64,000 nt of DNA from Neobacillus soli NBRC 102451 (GCF_001591665.1 NZ_BCVI01000051.1:18334-82333); one strand, 5' to 3'; shown: positions 34,838 through 43,594, counted from the stretch's first letter. The notes: generated by a model not told the origin, from the sequence alone. Numbers and translations: made by a program.

Positions 34838-36283
34838 TTATTTGTGCAGCTTTTTCATTTCATCAGCAACAAATTGTACGGACGTTCCCACAATCACTTG
34901 AATGTTTTGTGGTCCAACAACGTTAATTCCCGGTACACCTGTAGCTTTAATTTTCTTTTGATCGACCGCATTCATGTCTTTTACTTCTAACCTTAAGCGT
35001 GTTGTACAATTATCAATAGCCTTCACATTTGCAGATCCGCCGAGACCTTCATAAATCTTAGCGGCAAGTACAGTAAATTTATCATCTTTCGATAGACTTA
35101 CAGCACCTTCTTCATCTTCATCCGTATCTTCTTCACGACCTGGAGTTTTTAAGTCAAATTTTACGATGATGAAGCGGAACAAGAAATAGTAGATTACCGC
35201 AAATACAAGTCCTTGAACTAGTAACATATATGGCTGATTAGCAATTGGAATTTTTAAACTTAACAAAAAGTCAACTAACCCGGCGCTAAAGCCAAACCCT
35301 GCTGTCCAGTGGAACATAGCAGCAATCGCTAAAGAAAGACCTGTTAAGACTGCATGCACAAGATAAAGCATTGGTGCTAAAAACATAAACGCGAATTCAA
35401 TTGGTTCTGTTACCCCAGTAAAGAATGCGGCAAAGCCTGCGGCTAACATCAATGACGCTACTTGCTTTTTCTTTTTCGTCTTGGCCGTATGATACATAGC
35501 CAATGCTGCGGCTGGTAAACCAAACATCATAACAGGGAAGAATCCTGCTTGATACATTCCTGTTACACCTTTTGTTCCTTTACTTGCCCAGAAGTTACCA
35601 ATATCATTGATTCCCGCTACATCAAACCAGAACACGGAGTTTAAGGCATGATGTAAACCTGTTGGAATTAATAGTCGGTTGAAGAAGCCATAAAGCCCTG
35701 CACCAACTGCACCTAATTTACTAATAGCTTCACCAAAAGAAACTAATCCTGTAAAGATTACCGGCCATATAAAGAACAATACTGCCGAAACGACTAACAT
35801 TGCAGCCGCTGTCATAATTGGAACCAGACGTTTCCCGCTGAAGAAGGCTAATGCATCTGGTAATTTTACATGACTAAAACGATTAAACATCGTTGAAGCT
35901 ATGATACCGGAAAGGATTCCCACGAATGCGTTTCCAATTTTTCCAAAGGCAGGGTCTACTGCTTTTACATCAATTCCCTGAAGCAAAGCTACTGTGCCTG
36001 AAGATAGTAAAGTCGTCACAACTAGGTAGGCAACCAACCCACTCAGTGCGGCGGAACCATCTTTTTGTTTCGACATCCCGAGTGCTACACCGACAGCAAA
36101 AAGAATGGGGATATTGTCAATAATCGAGCCCCCGGCTTTAATTAAGAAGGCAGCTAACGGACTACCGGATCCCCAGCCAGTAGGGTCAATCCAATAACCG
36201 ATACCCATTAAAATAGCGGCTGCTGGTAAGACTGCAACCGGTAACATTAATGAACTACCTAGTCTTTGAAAATATTTTTTCAT
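34838..36283 (-). CDS. PTS EIICB permease, glucose / N-acetylglucosamine family
   Basis: 481-residue sugar permease and phosphotransferase subunit. The EIIC domain (about 1-380) begins MKKYFQRLGSSLMLPVAVLP and includes IPTGLHHALNSVFWFD and GVTEPIEFAFMF. After an acidic linker (EEDTDEDEEGA) the EIIB domain carries the phospho-cysteine Cys426 in DNCTTRLRLEV. No EIIA domain is attached; EIIA is encoded separately at 36586. The EIIC sequence looks close to NagP-type N-acetylglucosamine permeases, while the GlcT-type control upstream points to glucose; I leave the sugar open. Confidence 0.88.
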   Translation of the reverse strand: MKKYFQRLGSSLMLPVAVLPAAAILMGIGYWIDPTGWGSGSPLAAFLIKAGGSIIDNIPILFAVGVALGMSKQKDGSAALSGLVAYLVVTTLLSSGTVALLQGIDVKAVDPAFGKIGNAFVGILSGIIASTMFNRFSHVKLPDALAFFSGKRLVPIMTAAAMLVVSAVLFFIWPVIFTGLVSFGEAISKLGAVGAGLYGFFNRLLIPTGLHHALNSVFWFDVAGINDIGNFWASKGTKGVTGMYQAGFFPVMMFGLPAAALAMYHTAKTKKKKQVASLMLAAGFAAFFTGVTEPIEFAFMFLAPMLYLVHAVLTGLSLAIAAMFHWTAGFGFSAGLVDFLLSLKIPIANQPYMLLVQGLVFAVIYYFLFRFIIVKFDLKTPGREEDTDEDEEGAVSLSKDDKFTVLAAKIYEGLGGSANVKAIDNCTTRLRLEVKDMNAVDQKKIKATGVPGINVVGPQNIQVIVGTSVQFVADEMKKLHK

Positions 36284-36585
36284 GTAAATTCCTCCTTTTA
36301 AAAATTTTTAACTGTGCTTTGAACAATGAACCTTAAACAATAATCAGTATTGAGTTTAAAAGAATATTTAACTAACCAATGATAAGTGCAAAAGTAATTC
36401 TCAGTAATCCTTAACTGCCAAAGATAGTATAAACCGCCTACAATTATTAACCTGTTAACTCTATTGCCAGGACAACACCACCTTTAAGTTTGTTTGTATG
36501 AATGGGAGGGAGATAGAAATTACTGCAACCTTGCTATTCCTATTTCCCTCGTTATCAACCTTTTTTCAAAATCCTTGTCAGTCTA
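36284..36585. other. 302-base gap between EIIA and EIICB genes
   Basis: A TATACT -10 (36426-36431, minus strand) without a good -35 suggests a possible separate promoter for the EIICB gene. AAGGAGG precedes that gene. I found no second RAT/terminator that convinced me. Confidence 0.4.
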
Positions 36586-37077
36586 TTACTTAGAGGAGGC
36601 TGTCAAGATAACGGTCTTTCCCTGGATGGCTTCCTTTTCCCCCGTGATGGTATATTGTTTATCACCATCGTGACTATTGGTAATCACAATTGGTGTTACA
36701 ATGCTTTTTGCATGTTTACCAATGTATTCCCAGTCCACCTCAATCAGCAGCTGTCCAACTGAAACCTTATCACCCATATTGACAGCTACTGTAAAGCCCT
36801 GACCCTTAAGTGAAACTGTTTCCAAACCAACATGAATGAGAATTTCAGTGCCATCTTCTGCCCTTATTCCAATCGCGTGCTTAGTATCAGCTACTAGCAT
36901 GATGGTACCATCTACCGGAGCATGTATATTTCCCGTTGATGGAATCACAGCAACACCTTCGCCCATCATCTTTTGGCTAAAAACTGGATCTGGAACTTCT
37001 TCAATCGGAATAATTTCACCGTTGACTGGAGTATATATTTCTAACGGTTTTGCTTTTTTAAATAGATTCTTAAACAT
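36586..37077 (-). CDS. PTS glucose-type EIIA protein (Crr-like)
   Basis: 163-residue soluble phosphocarrier. The active-site histidine is His82 in EILIHVGLETVSL, with its partner His67 in DTKHAIG; the start of the beta sandwich (IYTPVNGEIIPIEEVPD) is typical. It receives phosphate from HPr and passes it to EIIB. It is a free-standing EIIA in a group where PtsG often carries its own EIIA domain. The RAT/terminator at 37230-37302 places it under antitermination control. Confidence 0.9.
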   Translation of the reverse strand: MFKNLFKKAKPLEIYTPVNGEIIPIEEVPDPVFSQKMMGEGVAVIPSTGNIHAPVDGTIMLVADTKHAIGIRAEDGTEILIHVGLETVSLKGQGFTVAVNMGDKVSVGQLLIEVDWEYIGKHAKSIVTPIVITNSHDGDKQYTITGEKEAIQGKTVILTASSK

Positions 37078-37229
37078 TTTGAGTTACTCCTTATCTGTAT
37101 TTATGATAAAAATCAAAGCCATTATTACTATTTTGTACATTGTTACCTATTTTATTTTTATATTATCCTAATTTGGATTGGTATCATCACATTTAGTGCT
37201 TTGTTGCAGGGAAAAGAACAACAAAAAAA

Positions 37230-37302
37230 GGCATGGGGGTACTATAAAGGATTACAAATCCATTTATTTACCACCATGCCTGATCGTATCAGTAACATGT
37301 GA
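37230..37302 (-). promoter_or_regulatory. GlcT-type RAT and overlapping terminator upstream of the EIIA gene
   Basis: On the minus strand GTTACTGATACGATCAGGCA (within 37275-37302) resembles the ribonucleic antiterminator of ptsG bound by GlcT. Its last bases, GGCATGG, are also the 5' arm of a long hairpin (37230-37280, arms GGCATGG/CCATGCC with inner paired blocks) followed by seven U. RAT and terminator share sequence and so exclude each other, the classic BglG/GlcT switch. Confidence 0.8.
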
Positions 37303-37325
37303 TCGATTATTAAACTAATAACTTT

Positions 37326-37353
37326 ATAATAACACTAAACCTTAAAAAATCAA
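37326..37353 (-). promoter_or_regulatory. Promoter of the EIIA gene
   Basis: Minus strand TTGATT (37348-37353), 16 bases, TATTAT (37326-37331), about 25 bases before the RAT. Confidence 0.45.
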
Positions 37354-37444
37354 TATGTAAGCGGGAACATATTTAAACAAGATATATTTTATTAGGCATT
37401 TTCAACTATAAAACTGAGTACAAAAGTCTCAATTAATGGGATGT

Positions 37445-38050
37445 TCATTCTAATCGATATATTAAAAATCTCTCATTAGGGTTGTTTTCGTAAACATATG
37501 GAATAATGACTTCTTTTTTCAGTTCAAAGGAAGTATGATTTTCTAAAAAATAGATATAATCTTCTGATGGATAATATAAAATTAGTTCTATTTCCCGATC
37601 AAAATTTTCCACCGAATGCAATATATTATTGATAACTTTCATGAAAATCTGTATTGAAAACGGATTAAAAAAGTAAAATCGATTGTCTAATGGGGCAAAT
37701 TGGTATTCCTCTGCCAGGCAGCATTGAAAATGAATTTTATCTTTTCCCTTGTTCGTTTTCTTTAGATAATTTCTTTGATTTATCATTGCCTCTTGATAAA
37801 ATTCCTCGTTCATTTCTATCCCTATTACTGTTGCATTAAATAAATGATGGATAAAGAAATTTAAGCGCCCTTTTCCACAGCCAAAGTCAACAATTTGATC
37901 ATTGCTTTTTAATTGATAATGATTAAATAGTTCTTCCAGCGCGCTGTAGGGGGTTGGTTCATAGCGATGATAGTGAAAAGAACTGTTGAACCCCTTTTGG
38001 TCTCCTCCTGTTTTGATGTTCAGCAGTTTATCGTAATAATATTCTTTCAT
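37445..38050 (-). CDS. SAM-dependent methyltransferase
   Basis: 201 residues with a class I Rossmann methyltransferase core: motif I IVDFGCGKGRLNFFI (about 52-66), the acidic residue after strand 2 in VIGIEMNEEF, and a motif IV-like FFNPF (about 128-132). The NPF-type motif occurs in several N-methyltransferase families, but the substrate cannot be named. ATAGGAGCAATCA precedes the ATG. Directly upstream, 16 bases away, lies a lone CRISPR-like repeat. Its downstream neighbour is the PTS EIIA leader. Confidence 0.75.
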   Translation of the reverse strand: MKEYYYDKLLNIKTGGDQKGFNSSFHYHRYEPTPYSALEELFNHYQLKSNDQIVDFGCGKGRLNFFIHHLFNATVIGIEMNEEFYQEAMINQRNYLKKTNKGKDKIHFQCCLAEEYQFAPLDNRFYFFNPFSIQIFMKVINNILHSVENFDREIELILYYPSEDYIYFLENHTSFELKKEVIIPYVYENNPNERFLIYRLE

Positions 38051-38065
38051 TGATTGCTCCTATTC

Positions 38066-38097
38066 ATTTCAATCCACGCATCCACGTGGGTTGCTAC
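38066..38097 (-). repeat. Solitary type I-C-like CRISPR repeat
   Basis: A 32-base sequence that on the minus strand starts GTAGCAACCCACG and ends GCGTGGATTGAAAT, the length and 3' end of type I-C repeats. Only one copy is present, and no second copy occurs at a spacer distance on either side; no cas gene is in the window. Read in the usual orientation, the place of the spacer is taken by the ribosome binding site and start of the methyltransferase gene. Confidence 0.65.
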
Positions 38098-38200
38098 AGT
38101 GAGAGATTTCGGGTACCTACAAATATCCTAGGTTTAAGACTATTGTAACAAATAAATGGTACCAATTGGCAGTTAATACTGACTAATTTAACTGTATTGT

Positions 38201-38259
38201 AAAAAAAGTACCTGACCCCCGGTGCATTAAAGCTTTACCGCTTCGGGGGTTAGGCACCT
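38201..38259 (-). terminator. Terminator of the SH3b gene
   Basis: AGGTGCCTAACCCCCG pairs with CGGGGGTCAGGTACT (minus strand), followed by seven U. The arms belong to the dispersed GGTGCCTG element family. Confidence 0.8.
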
Positions 38260-38275
38260 AATAAAAGTTTTGTTT

Positions 38276-38932
38276 CTAAAATTTCCTTTTTACTAGTTTG
38301 TGTTTTCCATCATAGATATATGATTCCATGTATTCATTTTCTTGATAGGATTTAGGATAAACGACGGTTAAATAAACATTATTTCCGCTTAATTTAACTG
38401 TTGCAATTCCTTTATTCAAGGCAAACGATTCGATGAACTTAACTTTCCCTACTCCATTTTTATCAAATGTAATGGTATAGGTTTTGGTGTCTGATTCCCT
38501 TGCATTGGAGCCATCGGGCATCGACCACCAGATTCCATATAGATTAATTTTCGCCTTATTACTGCTAATGAACTTTAAATTTAATCCAACCCCTGGCTTG
38601 CTGTTTGCGGAAGTAAACCATTTCCCACTATATTTCTTATAGTTTTTGGATGATGAAGTATTTTTAATAAATTTTAAGTTTTTGTTAGATATGTAAGCTG
38701 TTTTATTTTTAAAATGAACTTTTGACCAATTATTTTTGGTAACCGAATAGATTGTAAGGGAATTCCCTTTATATACCTTCCCGAATACCTTGTATTTTGT
38801 TCCGGGGCCACTATAAACTTTTGCATAGTTTGAGGTGACTACAGCCTTTTTTGCGGATGCTGCTTCACTCATTGGTTGGAATGAAGCCAAGACAAGTAAA
38901 AATGTCAGTAAGAATGCTAGTGATTTTCTCAT
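38276..38932 (-). CDS. Secreted SH3b-domain protein
   Basis: 218 residues from the ATG at 38932, which follows GGAGGG with good spacing (an ATG four codons upstream has the site inside the gene). A signal peptide (to about SEAASA) is followed by a bacterial SH3 domain (about 32-88: YAKVYSGPGTKYKVFGKVYKG) that typically binds cell wall, and a basic C-terminal beta-rich domain of unknown family (about 100-218). It is probably a cell-wall associated protein. It has its own terminator. Confidence 0.75.
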   Translation of the reverse strand: MRKSLAFLLTFLLVLASFQPMSEAASAKKAVVTSNYAKVYSGPGTKYKVFGKVYKGNSLTIYSVTKNNWSKVHFKNKTAYISNKNLKFIKNTSSSKNYKKYSGKWFTSANSKPGVGLNLKFISSNKAKINLYGIWWSMPDGSNARESDTKTYTITFDKNGVGKVKFIESFALNKGIATVKLSGNNVYLTVVYPKSYQENEYMESYIYDGKHKLVKRKF

Positions 38933-39036
38933 ATTTCCCTCCATATTCGTATTTTTTGCAACCCTGCCATTTTTATCTAACCACTACATTTTACCAAAAT
39001 ATAACACTATTAAACAATTACTTTTTTAAAAATTTT

Positions 39037-39053
39037 GGGTGCCTTTCACACCC
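39037..39053 (-). terminator. Hairpin after the MFS gene
   Basis: GGGTG/CACCC stem, followed on the minus strand by AAAATTTTTAAAAAAG. It is a member of the dispersed GGTGCC element family; a weak terminator. Confidence 0.4.
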
Positions 39054-39108
39054 GAAATTAGACGAATTTTGGCCATATATGAAGAGTCCTAGTGACCCAA
39101 AAGATTTC

Positions 39109-40410
39109 TTACAAAACCGTACTTGCTTTTCCCTTAACGACTTTGTCCTCTCCAAGTTCTGGATGTGCCTTTCTTACAACTGATGGTCTTGCAAGAATAA
39201 GTGTTACTCCTATGAACAGAGATGCCGATAAAAGAAGAATCCATTGAGCCGGAAAAATATCGTAAAGAAAGCCATATAGCACCATTCCTAATGGCATTAA
39301 TGCCATTGACATTGTTTCAAGAATTGAAAAAACTCGACCTTTATAATCGTCATCAATTTGCTTTTGCAGCATCACCTGCATTGGTGTATTAACGATGATG
39401 ACCAATGCACCAAGACAAAACATAATCAGCAGGTAAAATCCGAAAACAGTGTTATAGGATAACTTTATCAATAAAGGGACGGCAACAGCACCCATAATGA
39501 TTCCCATCCCAATAATCGCTCTCTTGGATAATAAGAGCGGAAATTTCACTTCTTTTCTTACTGTAAAGAAAATCGATAGCAGGAGCATTCCGACGGCAAA
39601 CGCCCCTTGTGTTAAGCCAAAATGCTGTGATGCCATTTTCATCTTTTCAATCAGGATGAATGAATAACCGACCTCGAATGCACCGAAAAGGAAATTGATT
39701 AAAAGCGAAACCCAAATGATTGTCACTAGGATTGGCTGCAATTTTAAATAGCTGACACCTGCCTTCATGCTCTCTAGCATTGATTCCTTTTGTTCTCCCT
39801 CCACCACTTCTTTCCGGTTAGCATACAGTTTGAAATTCATGGTCGATTCCAAAACAACGGCCAATATTGAAGCTGATATATACATGATTAGAAAAACCGG
39901 CATCGAAACAGCACCATATAAAAGACCACCCACAGCAGGGCTTGCAATCGCTGCAAAGGAAATCGACATTTGATTTAATGACATTGCTTTTTGAATTCTA
40001 GTTTCGTCGACAAGCCCTGTAATAGATGAAGTAAACGCCACGCCGGAAAACATCGAGGTAAGTGACAAAATACATGAGGTGATATAAATGGCGACTAAGG
40101 ATAGGCCAGATGTGAAACTTACGATTAGTAATCCCGCAATTGCCAAGGTTGTGGCAATTTGTGAAGTAATGGCAATTATTTTCCGCGGATATTTATCCAC
40201 AATGTATCCTGCAAATGGCGCTGCAATAGTGCGTGGTAAAATATTGCAGATTAGATTCGCCGCAAAGCTTGTTGCCGATCCTGTCGCTTGTAAAATATAA
40301 AAACTAATGGCAAAAGAATAAACCTGCGCACCAAAAGAAGAAATAAGTTTGCTGATGGTAAACGTCCAAAGATGATATGTTGCTTTTTTAAGCTTTAAAC
40401 TATCCTCCAT
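39109..40410 (-). CDS. MFS transporter (exporter-like)
   Basis: 433-residue major facilitator protein with 12 predicted helices; the loop GYIVDKYPRKII is the MFS motif A variant (GxxxDxxxRK) and the fold resembles the EntS/MefA-like drug and macrolide exporter group. It is divergent from an HTH-TPR regulator and the shared promoter region carries two 17-bp palindromes, so it is likely the regulator's main target. The transported compound is unknown. Confidence 0.85.
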   Translation of the reverse strand: MEDSLKLKKATYHLWTFTISKLISSFGAQVYSFAISFYILQATGSATSFAANLICNILPRTIAAPFAGYIVDKYPRKIIAITSQIATTLAIAGLLIVSFTSGLSLVAIYITSCILSLTSMFSGVAFTSSITGLVDETRIQKAMSLNQMSISFAAIASPAVGGLLYGAVSMPVFLIMYISASILAVVLESTMNFKLYANRKEVVEGEQKESMLESMKAGVSYLKLQPILVTIIWVSLLINFLFGAFEVGYSFILIEKMKMASQHFGLTQGAFAVGMLLLSIFFTVRKEVKFPLLLSKRAIIGMGIIMGAVAVPLLIKLSYNTVFGFYLLIMFCLGALVIIVNTPMQVMLQKQIDDDYKGRVFSILETMSMALMPLGMVLYGFLYDIFPAQWILLLSASLFIGVTLILARPSVVRKAHPELGEDKVVKGKASTVL

Positions 40411-40429
40411 AAAAATCCCACCCTAGAAA

Positions 40430-40446
40430 GTTTAATTTAATTAAAC
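40430..40446. promoter_or_regulatory. 17-bp palindromic operator 1
   Basis: GTTTAATTTAATTAAAC, a perfect palindrome around a central base, lies 20 bases from the MFS start. Confidence 0.6.
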
Positions 40447-40483
40447 AAATCATATCACGCGGCCTCTTCCACTACAAGTAAAA

Positions 40484-40500
40484 GTTTAATATAATTAAAC
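40484..40500. promoter_or_regulatory. 17-bp palindromic operator 2
   Basis: GTTTAATATAATTAAAC, with the same arms as operator 1; centres are 54 bases apart. It lies just before the regulator gene. Confidence 0.6.
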
Positions 40501-40520
40501 TAAATAAAATTCTTAGGGAA

Positions 40521-41771
40521 GTGCATAGTCAAATGTTAGGCGAACGAATCCGGGAAATTAGAAAAAAGAAAAAGATGACGCTTGAAGTCCTGGCGGGGGA
40601 AGGTCTTACAAAAGGGATGCTCAGCCTAATCGAAAATAATAAAGCAAATCCATCAATGGAGAGCTTGGCATTTATAGCCAAGCGACTTGGAGTCGAGGTA
40701 ACTGAACTATTAGAGGATATAAGTAAACAGGAATTGAGAGACGTTCTTGAAAAGGCGGAGAGGTTATTCAATAAGGAAACAGAAAAAGTGACCGATAAAT
40801 ATAGACAACTTATTCCTCTTATTGAACCCTATGTCACAAACTTTACGCAAGGTTACGAGTCGGCACGATTGTTAGATATTTATAGCCGTTGTCTTTATAA
40901 TGAGAAAAAGGATGGCTGGCAGGATTATTCCGACCGGGCAGCGAAAATGTACGACGAGATGAATCTGACAGCTAAACGCGCTGGCATTGGTATCCTCCGG
41001 GCAATGGAGAAATTTATCGAGCATGACTATGTAAAGTCTTTAGAGATATTTTTAAAAGAACGTGCTGAAATCGAATCAAATCACGCCTACATCGACCCCA
41101 TAACTCGTGTCGATCTTGATTATAATGAATCCATTTTATATTTTGCTGTTGGTGATTCTGATTCAGCAACGCGTGTGATGGAAAGTGCCATTAATTTTTC
41201 AAAGCAGCATCGAATCTTTTATCGTATCGACGATTTATACCGACTCGCCTTTGCACAAGCAATGATGACATATGAAGAAGAGAAGAAAGCTCATTATTCA
41301 CTAAAGTTAAAGCAATATGGGGATTTTGCTGAAGATAAGCAGTCACTTCTCTTTCATGATCTCTTTAATGTCATGTCTCTTAATTCTGAGAAGCATTTTG
41401 TCAAGGCGTTAGAAATAATTGACCAGTATTTATCAGATCCGAAAATGTCAGACATTTATGGATTTTGGTATTTGCTCGAAAAAGGAAAAGCCCTATATGG
41501 TCTTGGTCAATTAAATGAAGCCATCCTTTGTTTGGACAAGGTAGAAATACCATCCTATGCCCATCATCCGTTTGATTTATCCATGTTTTATGTAATGGAT
41601 TCGTATAAAGCACTTTGCCACCTGGAATTCGGAGCTAAGGATAAAGCTCTTCAATTGGCGAAAATAGCAGTAGAAAATTTCGAACGGCTTCCACATACAC
41701 CTTTCAAAGATTTTGCCACTGACTCGTACAATAAAATTAAGTTAAAAATGGAAGAGCCCAATCCTTCTTAA
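40521..41771 (+). CDS. HTH (XRE)-TPR transcriptional regulator
   Basis: 416 residues: an N-terminal XRE helix-turn-helix (about 5-65, LGERIREIRKKKKMTLEVLA) and a helical TPR-like array (about 75-400). The plan resembles RNPP quorum-sensing regulators and the many Bacillus HTH-TPR regulators linked to MFS genes; no peptide pheromone gene is seen beside it. Start: GTG at 40521 right after AGGGAA, or the ATG at 40533 that begins MLGERIREIR. It probably represses or activates the divergent MFS gene through the two palindromes. Part of a paralogue's 3' end survives at 43499-43594. Confidence 0.85.
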   Translation: MHSQMLGERIREIRKKKKMTLEVLAGEGLTKGMLSLIENNKANPSMESLAFIAKRLGVEVTELLEDISKQELRDVLEKAERLFNKETEKVTDKYRQLIPLIEPYVTNFTQGYESARLLDIYSRCLYNEKKDGWQDYSDRAAKMYDEMNLTAKRAGIGILRAMEKFIEHDYVKSLEIFLKERAEIESNHAYIDPITRVDLDYNESILYFAVGDSDSATRVMESAINFSKQHRIFYRIDDLYRLAFAQAMMTYEEEKKAHYSLKLKQYGDFAEDKQSLLFHDLFNVMSLNSEKHFVKALEIIDQYLSDPKMSDIYGFWYLLEKGKALYGLGQLNEAILCLDKVEIPSYAHHPFDLSMFYVMDSYKALCHLEFGAKDKALQLAKIAVENFERLPHTPFKDFATDSYNKIKLKMEEPNPS

Positions 41772-41788
41772 AGGGAATTGGGCTCTTC
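41751..41788 (+). terminator. Terminator overlapping the HTH-TPR gene end
   Basis: GAAGAGCCCAAT (41751-41762) pairs with ATTGGGCTCTTC (41777-41788); the stop codon lies in the loop. The following U tract is short. Confidence 0.65.
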
Positions 41789-41873
41789 ACATAATTAAAT
41801 GTCTTCTTAATCAACATCATTCTACTATTATTTAATCCAAATTATAAAAAATGAATAGATGCCTTAAGTTATC

Positions 41874-42329
41874 CTACCTATCTTTCGTAACCGACACCCA
41901 CATGTTTTCAAGCCATTGATCAATGTCCGGACCCTTATCACCCTCATATGTATCATACACATCAAGTCTCATTTTTTTTAACTTCTCTTTGAATTCTTCA
42001 TAGCTATGACCTTCAGGCAAACTCTTCTTAATTCTTACTAAGATTTTAGTAACATCTTTAATCAAGTCGCCTTTTTTCTTAGCTGGCATTTGAACATCTT
42101 CACCAAATTTTTTCAACTTACGGTATGCAGCTTCCCGAACTTTATACACATCATCATTATTCATAATTCGCAAAAGGACATCGATTACCTTTTTGTTATT
42201 CCACTGCCCTAGCTCTTCAACCGCATCTAAACGGTCTCGCCAGTTAGATGTTCTGCCGACTTGTTTCTTTAATGCCTCATAATTTTCTGGTAACTCACTT
42301 TTTTCTTCAATCTTTTTCAAACGATCCAA
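41874..42329 (-). CDS. HEAT-repeat protein
   Basis: 151 residues, soluble and highly charged. The centre (about 25-75: NWRDRLDAVEELGQWNNKKV, then VYKVREAAYRKLKKFG) reads as one to two HEAT-type helical repeats. It carries no catalytic motif, so a protein-binding role is likely. The longest frame starts with TTG at 42329, hard against GAAGGAG; a second TTG ending at 42320 has better spacing. It appears to be a single-gene unit. Confidence 0.65.
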   Translation of the reverse strand: MDRLKKIEEKSELPENYEALKKQVGRTSNWRDRLDAVEELGQWNNKKVIDVLLRIMNNDDVYKVREAAYRKLKKFGEDVQMPAKKKGDLIKDVTKILVRIKKSLPEGHSYEEFKEKLKKMRLDVYDTYEGDKGPDIDQWLENMWVSVTKDR

Positions 42330-42526
42330 TCTCCTTCTATAATATTATGGATGTTAGCTAGTTTACACTTAATTGGTTAGAAAAATCAAATGTCATTAGC
42401 CATCATCCATTATTTGTTGCAAATAATCTAGAGTTGATTCCAAAATTGGTTTATACTAATAGAGTTTTGAAATCTAGCATTTCTCTACATTTCATTATTA
42501 CCACATAAACTATACAACAAGGAGAA

Positions 42527-43441
42527 ATGAAGATGTGGTTTGTCTTTTCACTTTTAACAACCTTTGCCTGGGGCGGTGCCGACCTATTTTATAAAAAAGG
42601 CACAGATAGTAATGATAAGTTCAGCCACCTCAAAATTGTCATCATGGTGGGATTGGTTATGGGACTTCACGCAACAGCGTATATGTTCATTAAAGGGCTG
42701 GCATTTGATCCGATGGACCTAGTAAAATATTTGCCAGTGTCGGCATTTTACATTCTATCGATGACAGTCGGTTATATTGGCTTACGCTATATTGAGCTTT
42801 CCATTGCATCGCCTGTACAAAATTCTTCTGGAGCGATTACAGCAATTTTGTTATTTATCTTTTTTCCACATGAGTTGGGTATCATTCACATAGCTGCTGT
42901 GGCGATAATTACTATAGGTGTTCTTGGACTAGCCATATTAGAAAAGAAAGCAGAAACAGCAGCACTCAGAGCTAATCATGTACAAATTGATCAAAAGTAC
43001 CAAATTGGCTTCCTAGCCATTGTCTTTCCGATTATTTATTGTATCCTCGATGGACTTGGAACCTTTGCCGATGGAATCTATCTCGACGAACTGAGTCTTA
43101 TTAGTGAAGACGAGGCCTTACTTTCTTACGAATTTACTTTTTTCATCTGTGCCGTGCTATCCTTCCTGTTCCTTAAAGTGATAAAAAAGCAGAAATTCCA
43201 TATTTTTAAGGAACGCGACAAAGGATATGCAGCCATTTTGGAAACTACAGGTCAGTTCTTTTATGTCTTTGCCATGGCCAAGAACGCCATCATCGCAGCA
43301 CCGCTCATCGCGTCATATAGCATTATTTCAATCCTCCTTTCACGAATATTCCTTAAGGAGAAACTGAGCAAACAGCATTATGCCATTATCGTCATTGTAA
43401 TGATTGGCATCGCCTTGCTTGGTATCGCAGATGAACTCTAG
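42527..43441 (+). CDS. EamA/DMT-family membrane transporter
   Basis: 304 residues with 10 predicted helices in two EamA-like halves. Conserved marks include TTFAWGGADLFYKKG near the start and VQNSSGAITAIL in helix 4. Substrate unknown; the family exports amino acids, drugs or metabolites. Two in-frame ATGs (42527 and 42533) follow AAGGAG; the second is better spaced. A strong terminator follows. Confidence 0.8.
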   Translation: MKMWFVFSLLTTFAWGGADLFYKKGTDSNDKFSHLKIVIMVGLVMGLHATAYMFIKGLAFDPMDLVKYLPVSAFYILSMTVGYIGLRYIELSIASPVQNSSGAITAILLFIFFPHELGIIHIAAVAIITIGVLGLAILEKKAETAALRANHVQIDQKYQIGFLAIVFPIIYCILDGLGTFADGIYLDELSLISEDEALLSYEFTFFICAVLSFLFLKVIKKQKFHIFKERDKGYAAILETTGQFFYVFAMAKNAIIAAPLIASYSIISILLSRIFLKEKLSKQHYAIIVIVMIGIALLGIADEL

Positions 43442-43443
43442 AC

Positions 43444-43495
43444 AAAAGGGTCAGTCCTCGCATCGGTTTAATCGCGATGAAGGACTGACCCTTTT
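43444..43495 (+). terminator. Terminator of the DMT gene
   Basis: AAAAGGGTCAGTCCT (43444-43458) pairs with AGGACTGACCCTTTT (43481-43495). Confidence 0.9.
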
Positions 43496-43498
43496 CTA

Positions 43499-43594
43499 TG
43501 GAGCGCGGAGCAAAGAATAAGGCACGTCAATCGGCAAAAATAACAGTAGAAAATTTCAACCTGCTTCCGCAAACGCCTCTCAAAGATTTCGCCT
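43499..43594 (+). pseudogene. 3'-end relic of an HTH-TPR regulator paralogue
   Basis: The plus strand encodes ERGAKNKARQSAKITVENFN followed by LLPQTPLKDFAFET, matching the last part of the regulator at 40521 (FGAKDKALQLAKIAVENFE and RLPHTPFKDFATDS). No upstream part remains. Confidence 0.75.

Noticed and set aside
36284..36585. A second RAT before the EIICB gene (ATTACTGAGAATTAC)
   Set aside because: It lacks the matching second half and no U-tract terminator overlaps it.
38066..38130. A CRISPR array
   Set aside because: Only one repeat unit exists; no second repeat at 30-40 bases on either side and no cas genes.
40521..41771. NprR-type quorum-sensing regulator of the neutral proteases
   Set aside because: The HTH-TPR plan fits, but there is no adjacent signal-peptide gene, the likely target is the divergent MFS gene, and many unrelated Bacillus regulators share this plan.
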